NCBI RefSeq assembly: GCF_000020585.3
Contig: NC_011138.3
Span: 3,017,596-3,081,595, forward strand
Direction: 5' to 3'
Source of the DNA: Alteromonas mediterranea DE
GTDB taxonomy: Bacteria; Pseudomonadota; Gammaproteobacteria; Enterobacterales; Alteromonadaceae
Length of the DNA: 64,000 nt
In this document: piece after piece, positions 36,561-44,616 of the stretch
How the letters are laid out: every line of letters starts with the position of its first letter
How positions within the stretch are numbered: the first letter of the stretch is position 1
Made by a program: the position numbers and the translations under genes
Notes under the pieces: model-generated
Seen by the model: the letters and a program-made list of their open reading frames with translations, nothing else
What the model was told of the DNA's origin: nothing
Databases searched by the model: none

Positions 36561-37970
36561 ATGCCACGTAAAAAGCAGCCCACAAAGCCACCTGTCGCTA
36601 CTAATCTCGATGATGCCAATGAGCTCATTAGTACACTCTGGGACAGGCTAAATGACCTCGAAGACCGACTGAATCAAAACAGTCGTAATTCATCGCGCCC
36701 GCCATCGTCTAATGGGCCGGGGGCGTCCTCTTCTGCGCCAGCTAAAAAGCCGACAGGCCGTAAGCGCGGTGCGCAATCCGGCCATAAAGGCAGTAAGCGG
36801 ATGCTGGCCGATACCGTTGATGAGACGCGCACCTATTATCCCGACGATACTTGTGCTTGCGGTGGTACTATTACTATCAGTGATTCACCGTATCGCCGCC
36901 ATCAGGTTTTTGATATTCCTTCTCAGGCTTTCTCTGTGGTTGAACATCAGTTACATCAGGGTCAGTGTTGTCAGTGCAGCAAAACGGTAAAAGCAACGCT
37001 ACCTGACAACGTGAATCAGGGACAGATGGGCAATAACCTGCTGGCATATGTGGCAATGCAGTCCGGTCAGTTTCACCAGAGTATCAGTAAAATCCAGCAA
37101 CAGCTCGAACAGAACTTCGGCTTATCGTTCAGTCGCGGTGCTATCTCTGAAGCGCAGGGCCGGGTTAGTTCAGTACTGACGCCAGCGTATCAGGATATCA
37201 AAGAGATGATGCGCACTGAGGCGGTGGTACACTGCGATGAAACCCGTCATCAGCGTGGTAACGAAAACCGCTGGATGTGGCAGGTATGCACAGCAGAATT
37301 ATCATGCTTTATGACGCACTTCTCACGTGGCGCCTGGGCGGCAAAGAAACTACTCGGCGATAATCCGGAAAACATTGTTGTTACTGACCAGTATGCCGGT
37401 TATCACTACATCGATTCAGACCACCGTCAATTGTGCTGGGCGCATATCTTAAGAAACATGAATGCGCTGGCGGAAAGCTGGGGTACGAACAAGACTTATG
37501 GAACGACGTTAGTCAGGCTCATTCGCATACTGTTCCGGCTGCAACACCGGTATGAGAGTAACGCACTAAGTGAAAAGCGATACCTGGACCGGATGGAAAA
37601 ACTACGCATCGCCTGGCGAGAGCAACTTGAACTGGCATCAAGACGCTGTGTGACTCCCCGCTATCAGAACCGGTGTAAGCTACTGCTAAAACACGATGAC
37701 ATGTGCTGGGTATTCCTCAGTCACGATGGCGTCCCTCTCACTAACAATGAAGCCGAGCGTTCATTGCGAAGCTATGTGCTGTGGCGAAAAGGCAGCTATG
37801 GTGTGTGGTCTCACCGAGGGGAACTGTTCAGACAACGTATACTCACCATCGTCGAAACCTGCCGGAAACAAAAGCTGAATCCACTGAATTGGCTCCGCGC
37901 CATTCTCGAAGCGACGCTGAACAAAACGTCCTATCCTCTGCTCGACGACTTCAAAGCTGCCTGTCAATAG
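36561..37970 (+). CDS. tnpC: IS66 family transposase (ISBst12 type)
   Basis: The 469-residue transposase has, in order, a coiled leucine-rich segment near the start ('LWDRLNDLEDRLNQNSRNSS'), the SRPPSS linker, a zinc-finger-like Cys region (C-x-C and C-x2-C near 'CACGG' and 'CCQCS'), and the DDE domain: 'VHCDETRH' near 226, 'VVTDQYAGYHY' near 277, 'LCWAHILRNM' and 'NNEAERSLRSYV'. All three catalytic acids are present. I prefer ATG 36561 over TTG 36531 because family members start with 'MPRK'-like residues. The TAG stop lies inside the right inverted repeat. Confidence 0.93.
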   Translation: MPRKKQPTKPPVATNLDDANELISTLWDRLNDLEDRLNQNSRNSSRPPSSNGPGASSSAPAKKPTGRKRGAQSGHKGSKRMLADTVDETRTYYPDDTCACGGTITISDSPYRRHQVFDIPSQAFSVVEHQLHQGQCCQCSKTVKATLPDNVNQGQMGNNLLAYVAMQSGQFHQSISKIQQQLEQNFGLSFSRGAISEAQGRVSSVLTPAYQDIKEMMRTEAVVHCDETRHQRGNENRWMWQVCTAELSCFMTHFSRGAWAAKKLLGDNPENIVVTDQYAGYHYIDSDHRQLCWAHILRNMNALAESWGTNKTYGTTLVRLIRILFRLQHRYESNALSEKRYLDRMEKLRIAWREQLELASRRCVTPRYQNRCKLLLKHDDMCWVFLSHDGVPLTNNEAERSLRSYVLWRKGSYGVWSHRGELFRQRILTIVETCRKQKLNPLNWLRAILEATLNKTSYPLLDDFKAACQ

Positions 37971-37989
37971 GGCCTTGGTGAACGGTTAC
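37961..37989 (-). repeat. Right inverted repeat of the first IS66
   Basis: It pairs with 36461-36489 (28 of 29) and contains the transposase stop codon. Confidence 0.93.
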
Positions 37990-37997
37990 CAATATAG
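37990..37997 (+). repeat. Target site duplication, right copy (CAATATAG)
   Basis: Identical to 36453-36460. Confidence 0.95.
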
Positions 37998-39004
37998 AGA
38001 CTTTTAGTGGTGGCTATGTGGGAGTCGACGTATTCTTTGTAATATCGGGATACCTAATAACAGGACTGCTGTTGAAGGAGTTAAAAGACACCCAAGGCAT
38101 CCAATTCAAATCATTCTACAGTAAAAGAATTAAACGGATACTTCCCCTGTCATTGGTAGTGACTGTTAGCACTCTTTTCGTATTTAGTTTAGTTTTATCA
38201 CCGCTCGAAACTAAAGAGCTTAGCAAGACTGGGCTGATAGCTTCTGTTTTTTCTAGTAATTTATGGTTTTCCTATCTAGCAACGAGCTATTTCGGCAGCG
38301 AAAATCACTTAAACCCACTCTTGCACACATGGTCACTTGGCGTAGAAGAGCAATTCTACTTACTATGGCCAGCTGTTTTATTTTTATTTTTTCAAGCATT
38401 TGGTTTTAGGAAAGTTAAACTTTTGATTATTATATTGATCATAATTTCAATATTCATCTTCCTAACGCAATTCTCAAACAACGTACCCCAAGCATTCTTT
38501 TCTCCACATACCAGAGCATGGCAGTTCGGCTTCGGAGCACTTATTCATTTTTTGCCCCAATTGAAACCGGATTATCGTTATACCCCATCTGCCGGAGTTG
38601 GTGCTGGGTTAACGCTTATAGTGTTGACAAGCCTTCTAATAGGGCCGGAGTTTAACTCTTTTGCAGCTTACGCTATTCCTCCTACACTGGGTGCAATGAT
38701 GGTAATTTATTTCGGTGAAAAAAATAACGCCTTTTCAACTATACTCGCATGCAGACCTCTAGTATTTATCGGCAAAATTTCGTTCTCCCTATATCTATGG
38801 CACTGGCCAGTATTGGTTTTTTTCCAGTTTAGCAATCACTCTCTATCAAGCAGCAACCTTTTTCTCGCGTATACAATTATTGCCCTTCTATCAATAGGCT
38901 CGTTTTATTTCATTGAAGAAACGTTCCGCCATAGTTCAATAATCAAACAAGAACGAACCGCCCTAATAGCAGGGATTTCAATTATTGCCGCAGGCTGCTT
39001 TGCT
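37998..39004 (+). pseudogene. OafA-like acyltransferase, central membrane part between two IS elements
   Basis: This segment continues the acyltransferase-3 protein: 'TFSGGYVGVDVFFVISGYLI', 'HTWSLGVEEQFYLLWP' and about nine membrane helices follow the usual family order. Joined to 36379-36460 and 41879-42730 it gives 1941 bp, exactly 647 codons with the stop, with no frameshift. By itself it could start at GTG 38018 and would run 16 codons into the second element to a stop at 39052. OafA-type proteins put acetyl or other acyl groups on surface glycans. Confidence 0.9.
38997..39004 (+). repeat. Target site duplication, left copy (GCTTTGCT)
   Basis: An 8-bp direct repeat identical to 41871-41878. 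Confidence 0.95.
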
Positions 39005-39027
39005 GTAAGCGATCATTTTAGACTGTC
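39005..39027 (+). repeat. Left inverted repeat of the second IS66
   Basis: It starts GTAAGCGATCA and matches the reverse complement of 41848-41870 at 19 of 23 positions. Confidence 0.88.
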
Positions 39028-39090
39028 TTTTCCCTGCGGTGCTACTCCGTAAAATAGCCTCCGTAGATTTTACTAACGGAGACTTTACTG

Positions 39091-39375
39091 ATGGCAACAA
39101 AAAGACGTACACGTGAGCAATGGCAAAGATTGGTTGACAAGCAAGCAGCAAGCGAGCTGACAGTCAGTGAATTTTGTGCACAGCATGCGTTAACAGTATC
39201 AAATTTTTATCTGTGGCGTAAAAAGCTGAGCGATGATAGTCAACCGTTTGCGCAGCAGGATAACTGGCTTGCTTTTGATATGCCAGCGAGCGGAAACCAG
39301 AGTATAGATTCAGCGTGGGAGATAGAACTGGTATTACCCGGTGGTGTGGTGCTGCGGATGAACCGAGCCGTCTGA
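39091..39375 (+). CDS. tnpA: IS66 accessory protein TnpA
   Basis: A 94-residue protein with a helix-turn-helix at about 22-43 ('ELTVSEFCAQHALTVSNFYL'), typical of the small DNA-binding first gene of IS66 elements, and the usual beta-rich end 'WEIELVLPGGVVLRM'. Its TGA overlaps the tnpB start (TGATG). It appears intact. Confidence 0.9.
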   Translation: MATKRRTREQWQRLVDKQAASELTVSEFCAQHALTVSNFYLWRKKLSDDSQPFAQQDNWLAFDMPASGNQSIDSAWEIELVLPGGVVLRMNRAV

Positions 39376-39710
39376 TGTTACCCTTATCTAATGGGCGTAT
39401 TTGGTTGTACACCGGCAATGCCGATATGCGCAAACAGTTTGATGGGTTGGCAGCGCTGGTACAGAGCAAGTTGGGCATGCAGGCGCATTGTGGTGACTGG
39501 TTTGTGTTTATCAATAAACGCCGCACCCAGCTAAAGGTATTGTATTACCATCAGGGCGGTTATTGTTTGTGGAGCAAACGTCTAGAAAGAGGTACCTTCG
39601 CCAAAGTCACTGACGGCACAGCAAAAACACCATTAAACAGCGCTCAGTTACAGTGTTTGATTGATGGGATTTACTGGCAAAAAGACAAACAAAACAGGCG
39701 ATTTAATTAA
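39375..39710 (+). CDS. tnpB: IS66 accessory protein TnpB
   Basis: A 111-residue protein with the family signature 'IWLYTGNADMRKQFDGLAAL' followed by 'WFVFINKRRTQLKVLYYHQG' and 'LWSKRLERGTF'. TnpB is needed with TnpA and TnpC for IS66 transposition; its biochemical role is not settled. The start is set by overlap with the tnpA stop. It appears intact. Confidence 0.92.
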   Translation: MLPLSNGRIWLYTGNADMRKQFDGLAALVQSKLGMQAHCGDWFVFINKRRTQLKVLYYHQGGYCLWSKRLERGTFAKVTDGTAKTPLNSAQLQCLIDGIYWQKDKQNRRFN

Positions 39711-39733
39711 CTGATTTTGTTATAATTTAGCCC

Positions 39734-40624
39734 ATGAAAACACGCTCTATTAGTCACCTTTCACCGTCTGAAATTGAGGCTGCCTTTGCTCATCAAGCCG
39801 ATGAAATTGCGCAACTCAAGCAGCAACTCGACTGGCTTAAACGTCAGTTGTTCGGGCGTAAGTCTGAAAAGGTGTTAGCGGATAATCCGGCGCAGAGCAG
39901 TTTGTTTGATGAGGGGGAAACCCTCACCTTACCGGCAGAAACAAAACCGGTGAAGGCACATACTCGTTCCTCACAAAAGCAACGTCGCGACTCGGATTTG
40001 AATGATGAAGGCCTGCGTTTTGATGAGACAGTGCCGCAACAGATTATTGATATACCTGCGCCAGAATTACAGGGGGCGGATGCCGACCAGTATGAATTAG
40101 TGGATACCAAAGAAACCTGTCGCTTAGCACAACAGCCTGGCAGTTATGTGGTATTGAGATTCCGTCGACAGGTCGTGCGTCATAAAACCACGCAAACCAT
40201 TAAGGAGACGCCTGCCCCCACCAATGTGCTGGAAGGCTGTTACTGCGATGTCTCACTGCTCGCCGGACTGATGGTTGATAAAGCGGTGTATCACTTACCG
40301 CTTCACCGCCAACATCAACGGATGCTGGATAGCGGTATTACCCTTAGCCGGGCCACCTTAATCAACTGGATACAAAAAGGCATTGAGCTGCTTCGACCCA
40401 TCGCCAAAGCCCAGTGGCAACACATTCTGCAAAGTAAAATACTGGCCATGGATGAAGTGCCCATTAAAGCAGGTCGCACTAAAGGCGCTGGCCGAAAACC
40501 CGGACACATGAAACAAACCTACTTCTGGCCCCTGTACGGTGACAGTGATGAAGTGGCGTTTACTTGGAGTAACAGCCGGGGTATGTTGCATGCCCAAGCA
40601 CAGTTACAGGACTACGGGTACATC
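39734..40624 (+). pseudogene. tnpC: IS66 TnpC, N-terminal 297 residues
   Basis: The part includes the leucine-rich start ('QLKQQLDWLKRQLFGRKSEK'), the linker, and the first catalytic aspartate in 'ILAMDEVPIKAG', up to 'HAQAQLQDYG'. After that the frame runs without a stop into the DUF413 protein, so a 415-residue fusion could be made. The second aspartate and the CWAH region (roughly 50 residues) are missing, so no functional transposase is expected. Confidence 0.85.
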
Positions 40625-40981
40625 ATGAAACGTTTAGCTATTCGACCATCAGCAAAACCTTATATTGACCGTCAAAAATTTCCCTATGGATTTCGCAAAT
40701 CAGGTGACTTTAGCATTGCAGAAGCAGATCTTCTTACTCAATACGGTAAAACGTTACTGCAATTAGAAACGGGTGAACTTACACCACAAAACGACGATGA
40801 AGCGCATTTTGTTGACTTCATTAGCGGCAAGGTTGAAGCAAGTAACAACCTAGAAAAGGCGTGGGCGAAGTATGTCCGGTTAGCAAGAGGCAAGAAGCAC
40901 TTTTATACGCTTCACAGCAGCGCGAGTAATCAATCGGATTATGACGACGACTTTTCCGACGATGAATTCGATGTAGCATAA
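40625..40981 (+). CDS. DUF413/MaoP (YifE)-like protein captured inside IS66 tnpC
   Basis: The 118-residue protein beginning 'MKRLAIRPSAKPYID' has 'FPYGFRKSGDFSIAEADLL' and 'WAKYVRLARGKKHFYTLHS', the conserved blocks of DUF413, whose E. coli member MaoP organises the Ori macrodomain with the maoS site. The acidic tail is also family-like and the length equals that of the free-standing proteins (about 112), so the gene seems whole. It is in frame with the upstream tnpC piece. How it got here and whether it is expressed alone or as a fusion is unknown. It is normally a chromosomal housekeeping gene, not IS cargo. Confidence 0.85.
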   Translation: MKRLAIRPSAKPYIDRQKFPYGFRKSGDFSIAEADLLTQYGKTLLQLETGELTPQNDDEAHFVDFISGKVEASNNLEKAWAKYVRLARGKKHFYTLHSSASNQSDYDDDFSDDEFDVA

Positions 40982-40982
40982 T

Positions 40983-41471
40983 AAACAATTAGACCTAGCC
41001 GATATCCATGCTTACCGGCAACAACACAGCGAGCCACTCGTTACCGACTTCTTCCGGTGGGTCTATCAACAGCGACAACGCACTGATTTACTGCCCAAAT
41101 CTCCCTTCGCCAAGGCACTCCATTATGCGCATGAGCGAGAAAGCCAACTCAAAGTGTTCCTGGGTAACCCCGCCTTACCCATGGATACCAATCATCTTGA
41201 GCGGGCACTGCGTGTTATTCCCATGGGGAGAAAAAACTATTTGTTCTGCTGGTCTGAACTTGGCGCTGAACAACTGGGCATACTGCAAAGCCTGATGGTG
41301 ACTTGCCGCCTGCAAGGCGTTAATCCCTACCATTATCTGGTGGATGTATTACAACGCGTGGCATTACATCCGGCCAGGGACGTAATCGACCTCACGCCGC
41401 GGCTCTGGAAACAAAAATACAATCAAAACAGGTTAGTCAGCGATGTCAAAATACTCACTTCCCAACACTAA
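40983..41471 (+). pseudogene. tnpC: IS66 TnpC, C-terminal part
   Basis: Right after the DUF413 stop the transposase resumes in another frame from 'KQLDLADIHAYRQQHSEPLV' through 'LPMDTNHLERALRVIPMGR', which carries the last catalytic glutamate, to a normal C-terminus. It has no start of its own upstream of about 41154. Its end overlaps the following small gene by 29 bp. Confidence 0.85.
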
Positions 41472-41838
41472 AATCTCAGCCACAATTATGGAGTTCGGTA
41501 AAGGAGTGTTAAATGCACTCCCTGCTGATTACAGCCAGGCAGAAATGGAAGATGCTATGCTGACGATAATAACCGTGTGGAATGCCATCGTACTGGACAC
41601 TTGGCACAACACAGACAAAAATGAAAAAATGGTGCTTGATGCACTCTCTCAAGCGCCTAAAGAAGGACAACTTCAAGTAAAACGATTGATAAAAAGAAAG
41701 AAGACCAAGTTTAGCGATGATATCCGCGCGGTTGGAGATCACTGGATAAGAGAAGAGCAAGGGGACTTTATCTTCGGCTGTGAAGCACGGTTAGATATAG
41801 AACGCACCTCCTTAAACGAAGATAGCCTCAAACACTAA
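41443..41838 (+). CDS. Passenger protein of unknown function inside IS66
   Basis: A 131-residue protein with ATG at 41443, overlapping the end of tnpC and ending 10 bp before the right inverted repeat. It is mostly helical by composition, with 'NALPADYSQAEMEDAMLTI' and a lysine-rich centre 'VKRLIKRKKTKFSDDIRAVG'. I do not recognise a domain. Its fixed place between tnpC and the right end suggests a regular fourth gene of this IS66 lineage or a cargo gene. Confidence 0.7.
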   Translation: MSKYSLPNTKISATIMEFGKGVLNALPADYSQAEMEDAMLTIITVWNAIVLDTWHNTDKNEKMVLDALSQAPKEGQLQVKRLIKRKKTKFSDDIRAVGDHWIREEQGDFIFGCEARLDIERTSLNEDSLKH

Positions 41839-41847
41839 ACGAATCAC

Positions 41848-41870
41848 AACGGTCTATATTGATCGCTTAC
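41848..41870 (-). repeat. Right inverted repeat of the second IS66
   Basis: It pairs with 39005-39027 at 19 of 23 positions. Confidence 0.88.
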
Positions 41871-41878
41871 GCTTTGCT
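41871..41878 (+). repeat. Target site duplication, right copy (GCTTTGCT)
   Basis: Identical to 38997-39004. Confidence 0.95.
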
Positions 41879-42730
41879 TCATTTGGTTTCTATGCATTTT
41901 CTAAATTTGAATTGAATTCACCAGCTCAGCGGAAAATTGAAAGTGTCCAGTTTGGAGGGGTTAACACAGGCAACTGTATTTCAAAAATAGAAGAAACTGA
42001 GCTAATCGTTTGTGAGAAAGGCGATGTTAAAAGTGAGCGTACTCTCGTGCTTTTCGGCGATTCTAAAGCGCAACAATGGATCCCTGAGCTATCAGATATT
42101 GCTGCCACCAGAGGTTGGAAGTTACTAACTGTTGTGAAAGCCGGCTGCCCACCCGTATTAATGGATGTTTATTTGAGCTTTTTGGGGCGCGAATATAAGG
42201 AATGCGCTAGTTGGAAAGTAGAAGCGTTAAAACACATAGAACTTGAATCTCCAGATGTTATCGTAATGACTCATTTTGGTGGTTACGCTCCTATGATAAA
42301 TGGGAACAAAGTTAAAGGTAGTTATGATGTTTGGCAGAAAGGCATCAATAATCTATTTGAACGATTCTCTACGTTTGCTCCTACAGTATTATATCTCCCC
42401 GATAACCCTATGTTTCCAGTTGATATTCCAACTTGTTTATCGAGGAAAGTAGGAGGAGATATAGACATTCAGCCTGACGCATGTGGTTTCTCTCTTTCTG
42501 ACATGAATAGCCACCACAATGTAAAAAAGGCGATAAACAACTTACTTTTTGACAATGTTGTCGTAATGGATTTGATAGACAATTATTGCCCCAACAACTT
42601 TTGCCCGGCCGTTAGCAATGGGGAAATCAGGTACTCAGATCACCATCATTTAAGCAAGCAATATATGAAAGAAATATCGCCGATCATGGATGACAAGTTG
42701 GTAAAGATTTTTTCAAACTTGCAACAATGA
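41879..42730 (+). pseudogene. OafA-like acyltransferase, C-terminal SGNH domain after the second IS
   Basis: The frame continues from 39004 as 'SFGFYAFSKFELNSPAQRK' and then the periplasmic SGNH-hydrolase-like domain: 'TLVLFGDSKAQQWIPEL' (GDS block) and, near the end, 'YSDHHHLSKQYMKEI' (DxxH block), typical of acyltransferase-3/SGNH fusions. A TTG at 41912 could start a free SGNH protein, but without a signal peptide it would not reach the periplasm. Confidence 0.88.
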
Positions 42731-42841
42731 AAAGATTCATGAGAAAGTGACAAGGACTGTATGAACAAGCACAAAACACCCAAGTTACCAATTATGCTGG
42801 GGCTTCATTGATTTTAGTAGAAAGACAAAACTTTCAAGATA

Positions 42842-43888
42842 TCATTTCTTTAAAATTTTCTTAGTTAAACTAGTTTTGACTGAAAGGGTGAAGCCGACGA
42901 TTATTAGTTTTAGAAAACTTACGCCAAATAATTTGGTCAGGTACTCAAAAGTTTGCAAGACACTTTTGATGTCAAAGCTTCTTGTCAACCCCATTAGATG
43001 ACGAACGCTATATTCAGCCACAACGTTAAAAGCAGTTTCTTTCAATTTTTGATGCTTAAGGTTTCTCAACCTCGTGATAATTGCGTGTCGAGTTATTATT
43101 CTGTTTTTTATCTTATTGAAATTAGTAAGGCCACTGTTTTGGCCTTGTGAGTGAATACGAAATGCCCCTGCACTAAAATTATCAATATACTTGCATGGGC
43201 CATAAAAACCAATTAAGTGCCATGTTATAGTGTCGCCATTCTTAGCACTATTAAATTCACTGGGGAAACACTTATCAAAACCTATGTTTTTAAAGACGGT
43301 AAAACTTGGAAATACCGTTGAACGACCAATGATCAAGTCCTCTGAGGTGAGGTCTTGTGCATCAACAAAACGATTTTCATTAATCACTCTACTATTGTTA
43401 TCAATCACCACAGCATTATGAAAACACATTGCATAATCAGGATTTGAACGTAAGAAGCCAACTAGATTTTGAAGTTTATCATCTCTTGTCCAGTAATCAT
43501 CACAATCTAATGGCGCGATATAGGAGCCCTGCGCTTTATTCATCGCGACCATCCGCGCCCTTACTCCCTTTCTATACCCATTCTCGCTTTCAAATATTGG
43601 CTTTATTATATTTGGATATATTGATTGATACTTTCTGATGATCTCTTGAGTGTTGTCAGTTGATGCGTCGTCGCGGATTATAATTTCAAAGGCAAAATCA
43701 GTTTCTTGCATCAACATGCTTTTCAGGGCAAATTCAATATACAGTTCTTGGTTGAAGCTAATCGCACAACATGAAACCACAATATTATTTGGTTCAGTCC
43801 AAGTGGACATGATCTGCTCTTCAGTCCTTAAAGGAAGTGAATCGAAGTCTGTAATTGCGTTTATTATTTTACGATTAGTAGCTTGCAT
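42842..43888 (-). CDS. Glycosyltransferase family 2
   Basis: A 348-residue GT2 enzyme with 'NIVVSCCAISFNQELYIEFA', 'IIIRDDASTDNTQEII', 'GSYIAPLDCDDYWTRDDKL' and 'AMCFHNAVVID', the full GT-A motif set. The first 26 residues precede the domain; an internal ATG at residue 27 (43810) may be the true start. It is the last gene of the second minus-strand module and is visibly AT-rich compared with the flanking XrtA core. Confidence 0.87.
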   Translation of the reverse strand: MQATNRKIINAITDFDSLPLRTEEQIMSTWTEPNNIVVSCCAISFNQELYIEFALKSMLMQETDFAFEIIIRDDASTDNTQEIIRKYQSIYPNIIKPIFESENGYRKGVRARMVAMNKAQGSYIAPLDCDDYWTRDDKLQNLVGFLRSNPDYAMCFHNAVVIDNNSRVINENRFVDAQDLTSEDLIIGRSTVFPSFTVFKNIGFDKCFPSEFNSAKNGDTITWHLIGFYGPCKYIDNFSAGAFRIHSQGQNSGLTNFNKIKNRIITRHAIITRLRNLKHQKLKETAFNVVAEYSVRHLMGLTRSFDIKSVLQTFEYLTKLFGVSFLKLIIVGFTLSVKTSLTKKILKK

Positions 43889-43938
43889 TGTTTTTCCGTA
43901 TATATTTTCTTATCAAAGGTACAATGAATGATAAAATA

Positions 43939-44616
43939 TCACTTACTTTTGTTAAGATGAGGAATTTTAATTTGATTCTTGTTTTTTTTCAGAAATTTGG
44001 CTAGTTTCTCTTCTACGTTTTCCTCTGTGAGCTTAATTGCTAGGAAGTTTGGCGAGTCACCGAAGAACTCTCTAACTTCCTTGTTATAAACCTCATAGTT
44101 ATTAATATAAACATCTTTATCATATACATTACTTTCCTTAACTCCATAAACTACCTGAGCAACCTGCCACAGGTAGCCTTTTCGCCAGTAAACAAAGTTC
44201 TTAAGATCATCCGCAGTTACTGGATTTCCTTTGTTAATAATTTTTCTGTGAAAACGAACTAATGATTCGTACCACTCTTCAGAGCTATCTCGTTCAAGTA
44301 ATATGTAATATGCATTGGGGTACTTGGAAAATATCTTTTTATACGTTCCGGGCCAACTAAAAGGAGCATCTTGAAAAACTTCTGCTGAGTCACAATATGC
44401 TAAAATGTTATCGAAATACCCTTTTGCGTAATCGTCTATAAACATTTCTGCTTTTTTCTGATCTCCTGTAAGGTACCCTAAATCCCTTAGGCACTTTTCT
44501 ATTGATGTTGTACCTGTTTTATTTCGCCCAATTATAAATATCTTCTTATCAAAACCTAATTTTTGCTTTATTTTAAATTTTAAAAGCTTTAACTTTATAA
44601 AAAACTTTTCTTTCAT
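43939..44616 (-). CDS. Sulfotransferase family protein
   Basis: A 225-residue protein with 'IFIIGRNKTGTTSIEKCLRD' near residues 26-45, the PAPS 5'-phosphosulfate loop of the Sulfotransfer_4-like group, then 'ILLERDSSEEWYESLVRFH' in the position of the 3'-phosphate motif. No signal or membrane segment is seen. The start overlaps the flippase stop by 4 bp. It is the second sulfotransferase of the island. Confidence 0.8.
   Translation of the reverse strand: MKEKFFIKLKLLKFKIKQKLGFDKKIFIIGRNKTGTTSIEKCLRDLGYLTGDQKKAEMFIDDYAKGYFDNILAYCDSAEVFQDAPFSWPGTYKKIFSKYPNAYYILLERDSSEEWYESLVRFHRKIINKGNPVTADDLKNFVYWRKGYLWQVAQVVYGVKESNVYDKDVYINNYEVYNKEVREFFGDSPNFLAIKLTEENVEEKLAKFLKKNKNQIKIPHLNKSK

Larger units (their letters stand above)
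36461..37989 (+). mobile_element. Complete single-gene IS66-family element (ISBst12-like)
   Basis: A 1529-bp element bounded by 29-bp inverted repeats starting GTAACCG, with one mismatch, and flanked by CAATATAG on both sides. It encodes only a TnpC-type transposase, as in the ISBst12 subgroup of IS66, without tnpA and tnpB. All parts look intact, so it may be active. It has landed in codon 27-28 of the acyltransferase gene. Confidence 0.93.
39005..41870 (+). mobile_element. IS66-family element with captured DUF413/MaoP-like gene
   Basis: A 2866-bp element with ends starting GTAAGCGATCA, inverted repeats matching at 19 of 23 bases (39005-39027 with 41848-41870), and GCTTTGCT duplicated on both sides. 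It carries tnpA, tnpB, a tnpC split by a DUF413-type gene that replaces its central catalytic part, and a further small gene before the right end. The intact duplication shows it entered as a unit; with its own tnpC broken it would now need transposase supplied in trans. Confidence 0.92.

Noticed and set aside
40625..40981. Reading the DUF413 part as a normal C-terminal domain of TnpC
   Set aside because: The true TnpC C-terminus with ERAL follows at 40983-41471 in another frame, and the DUF413 motifs do not occur in IS66 transposases.
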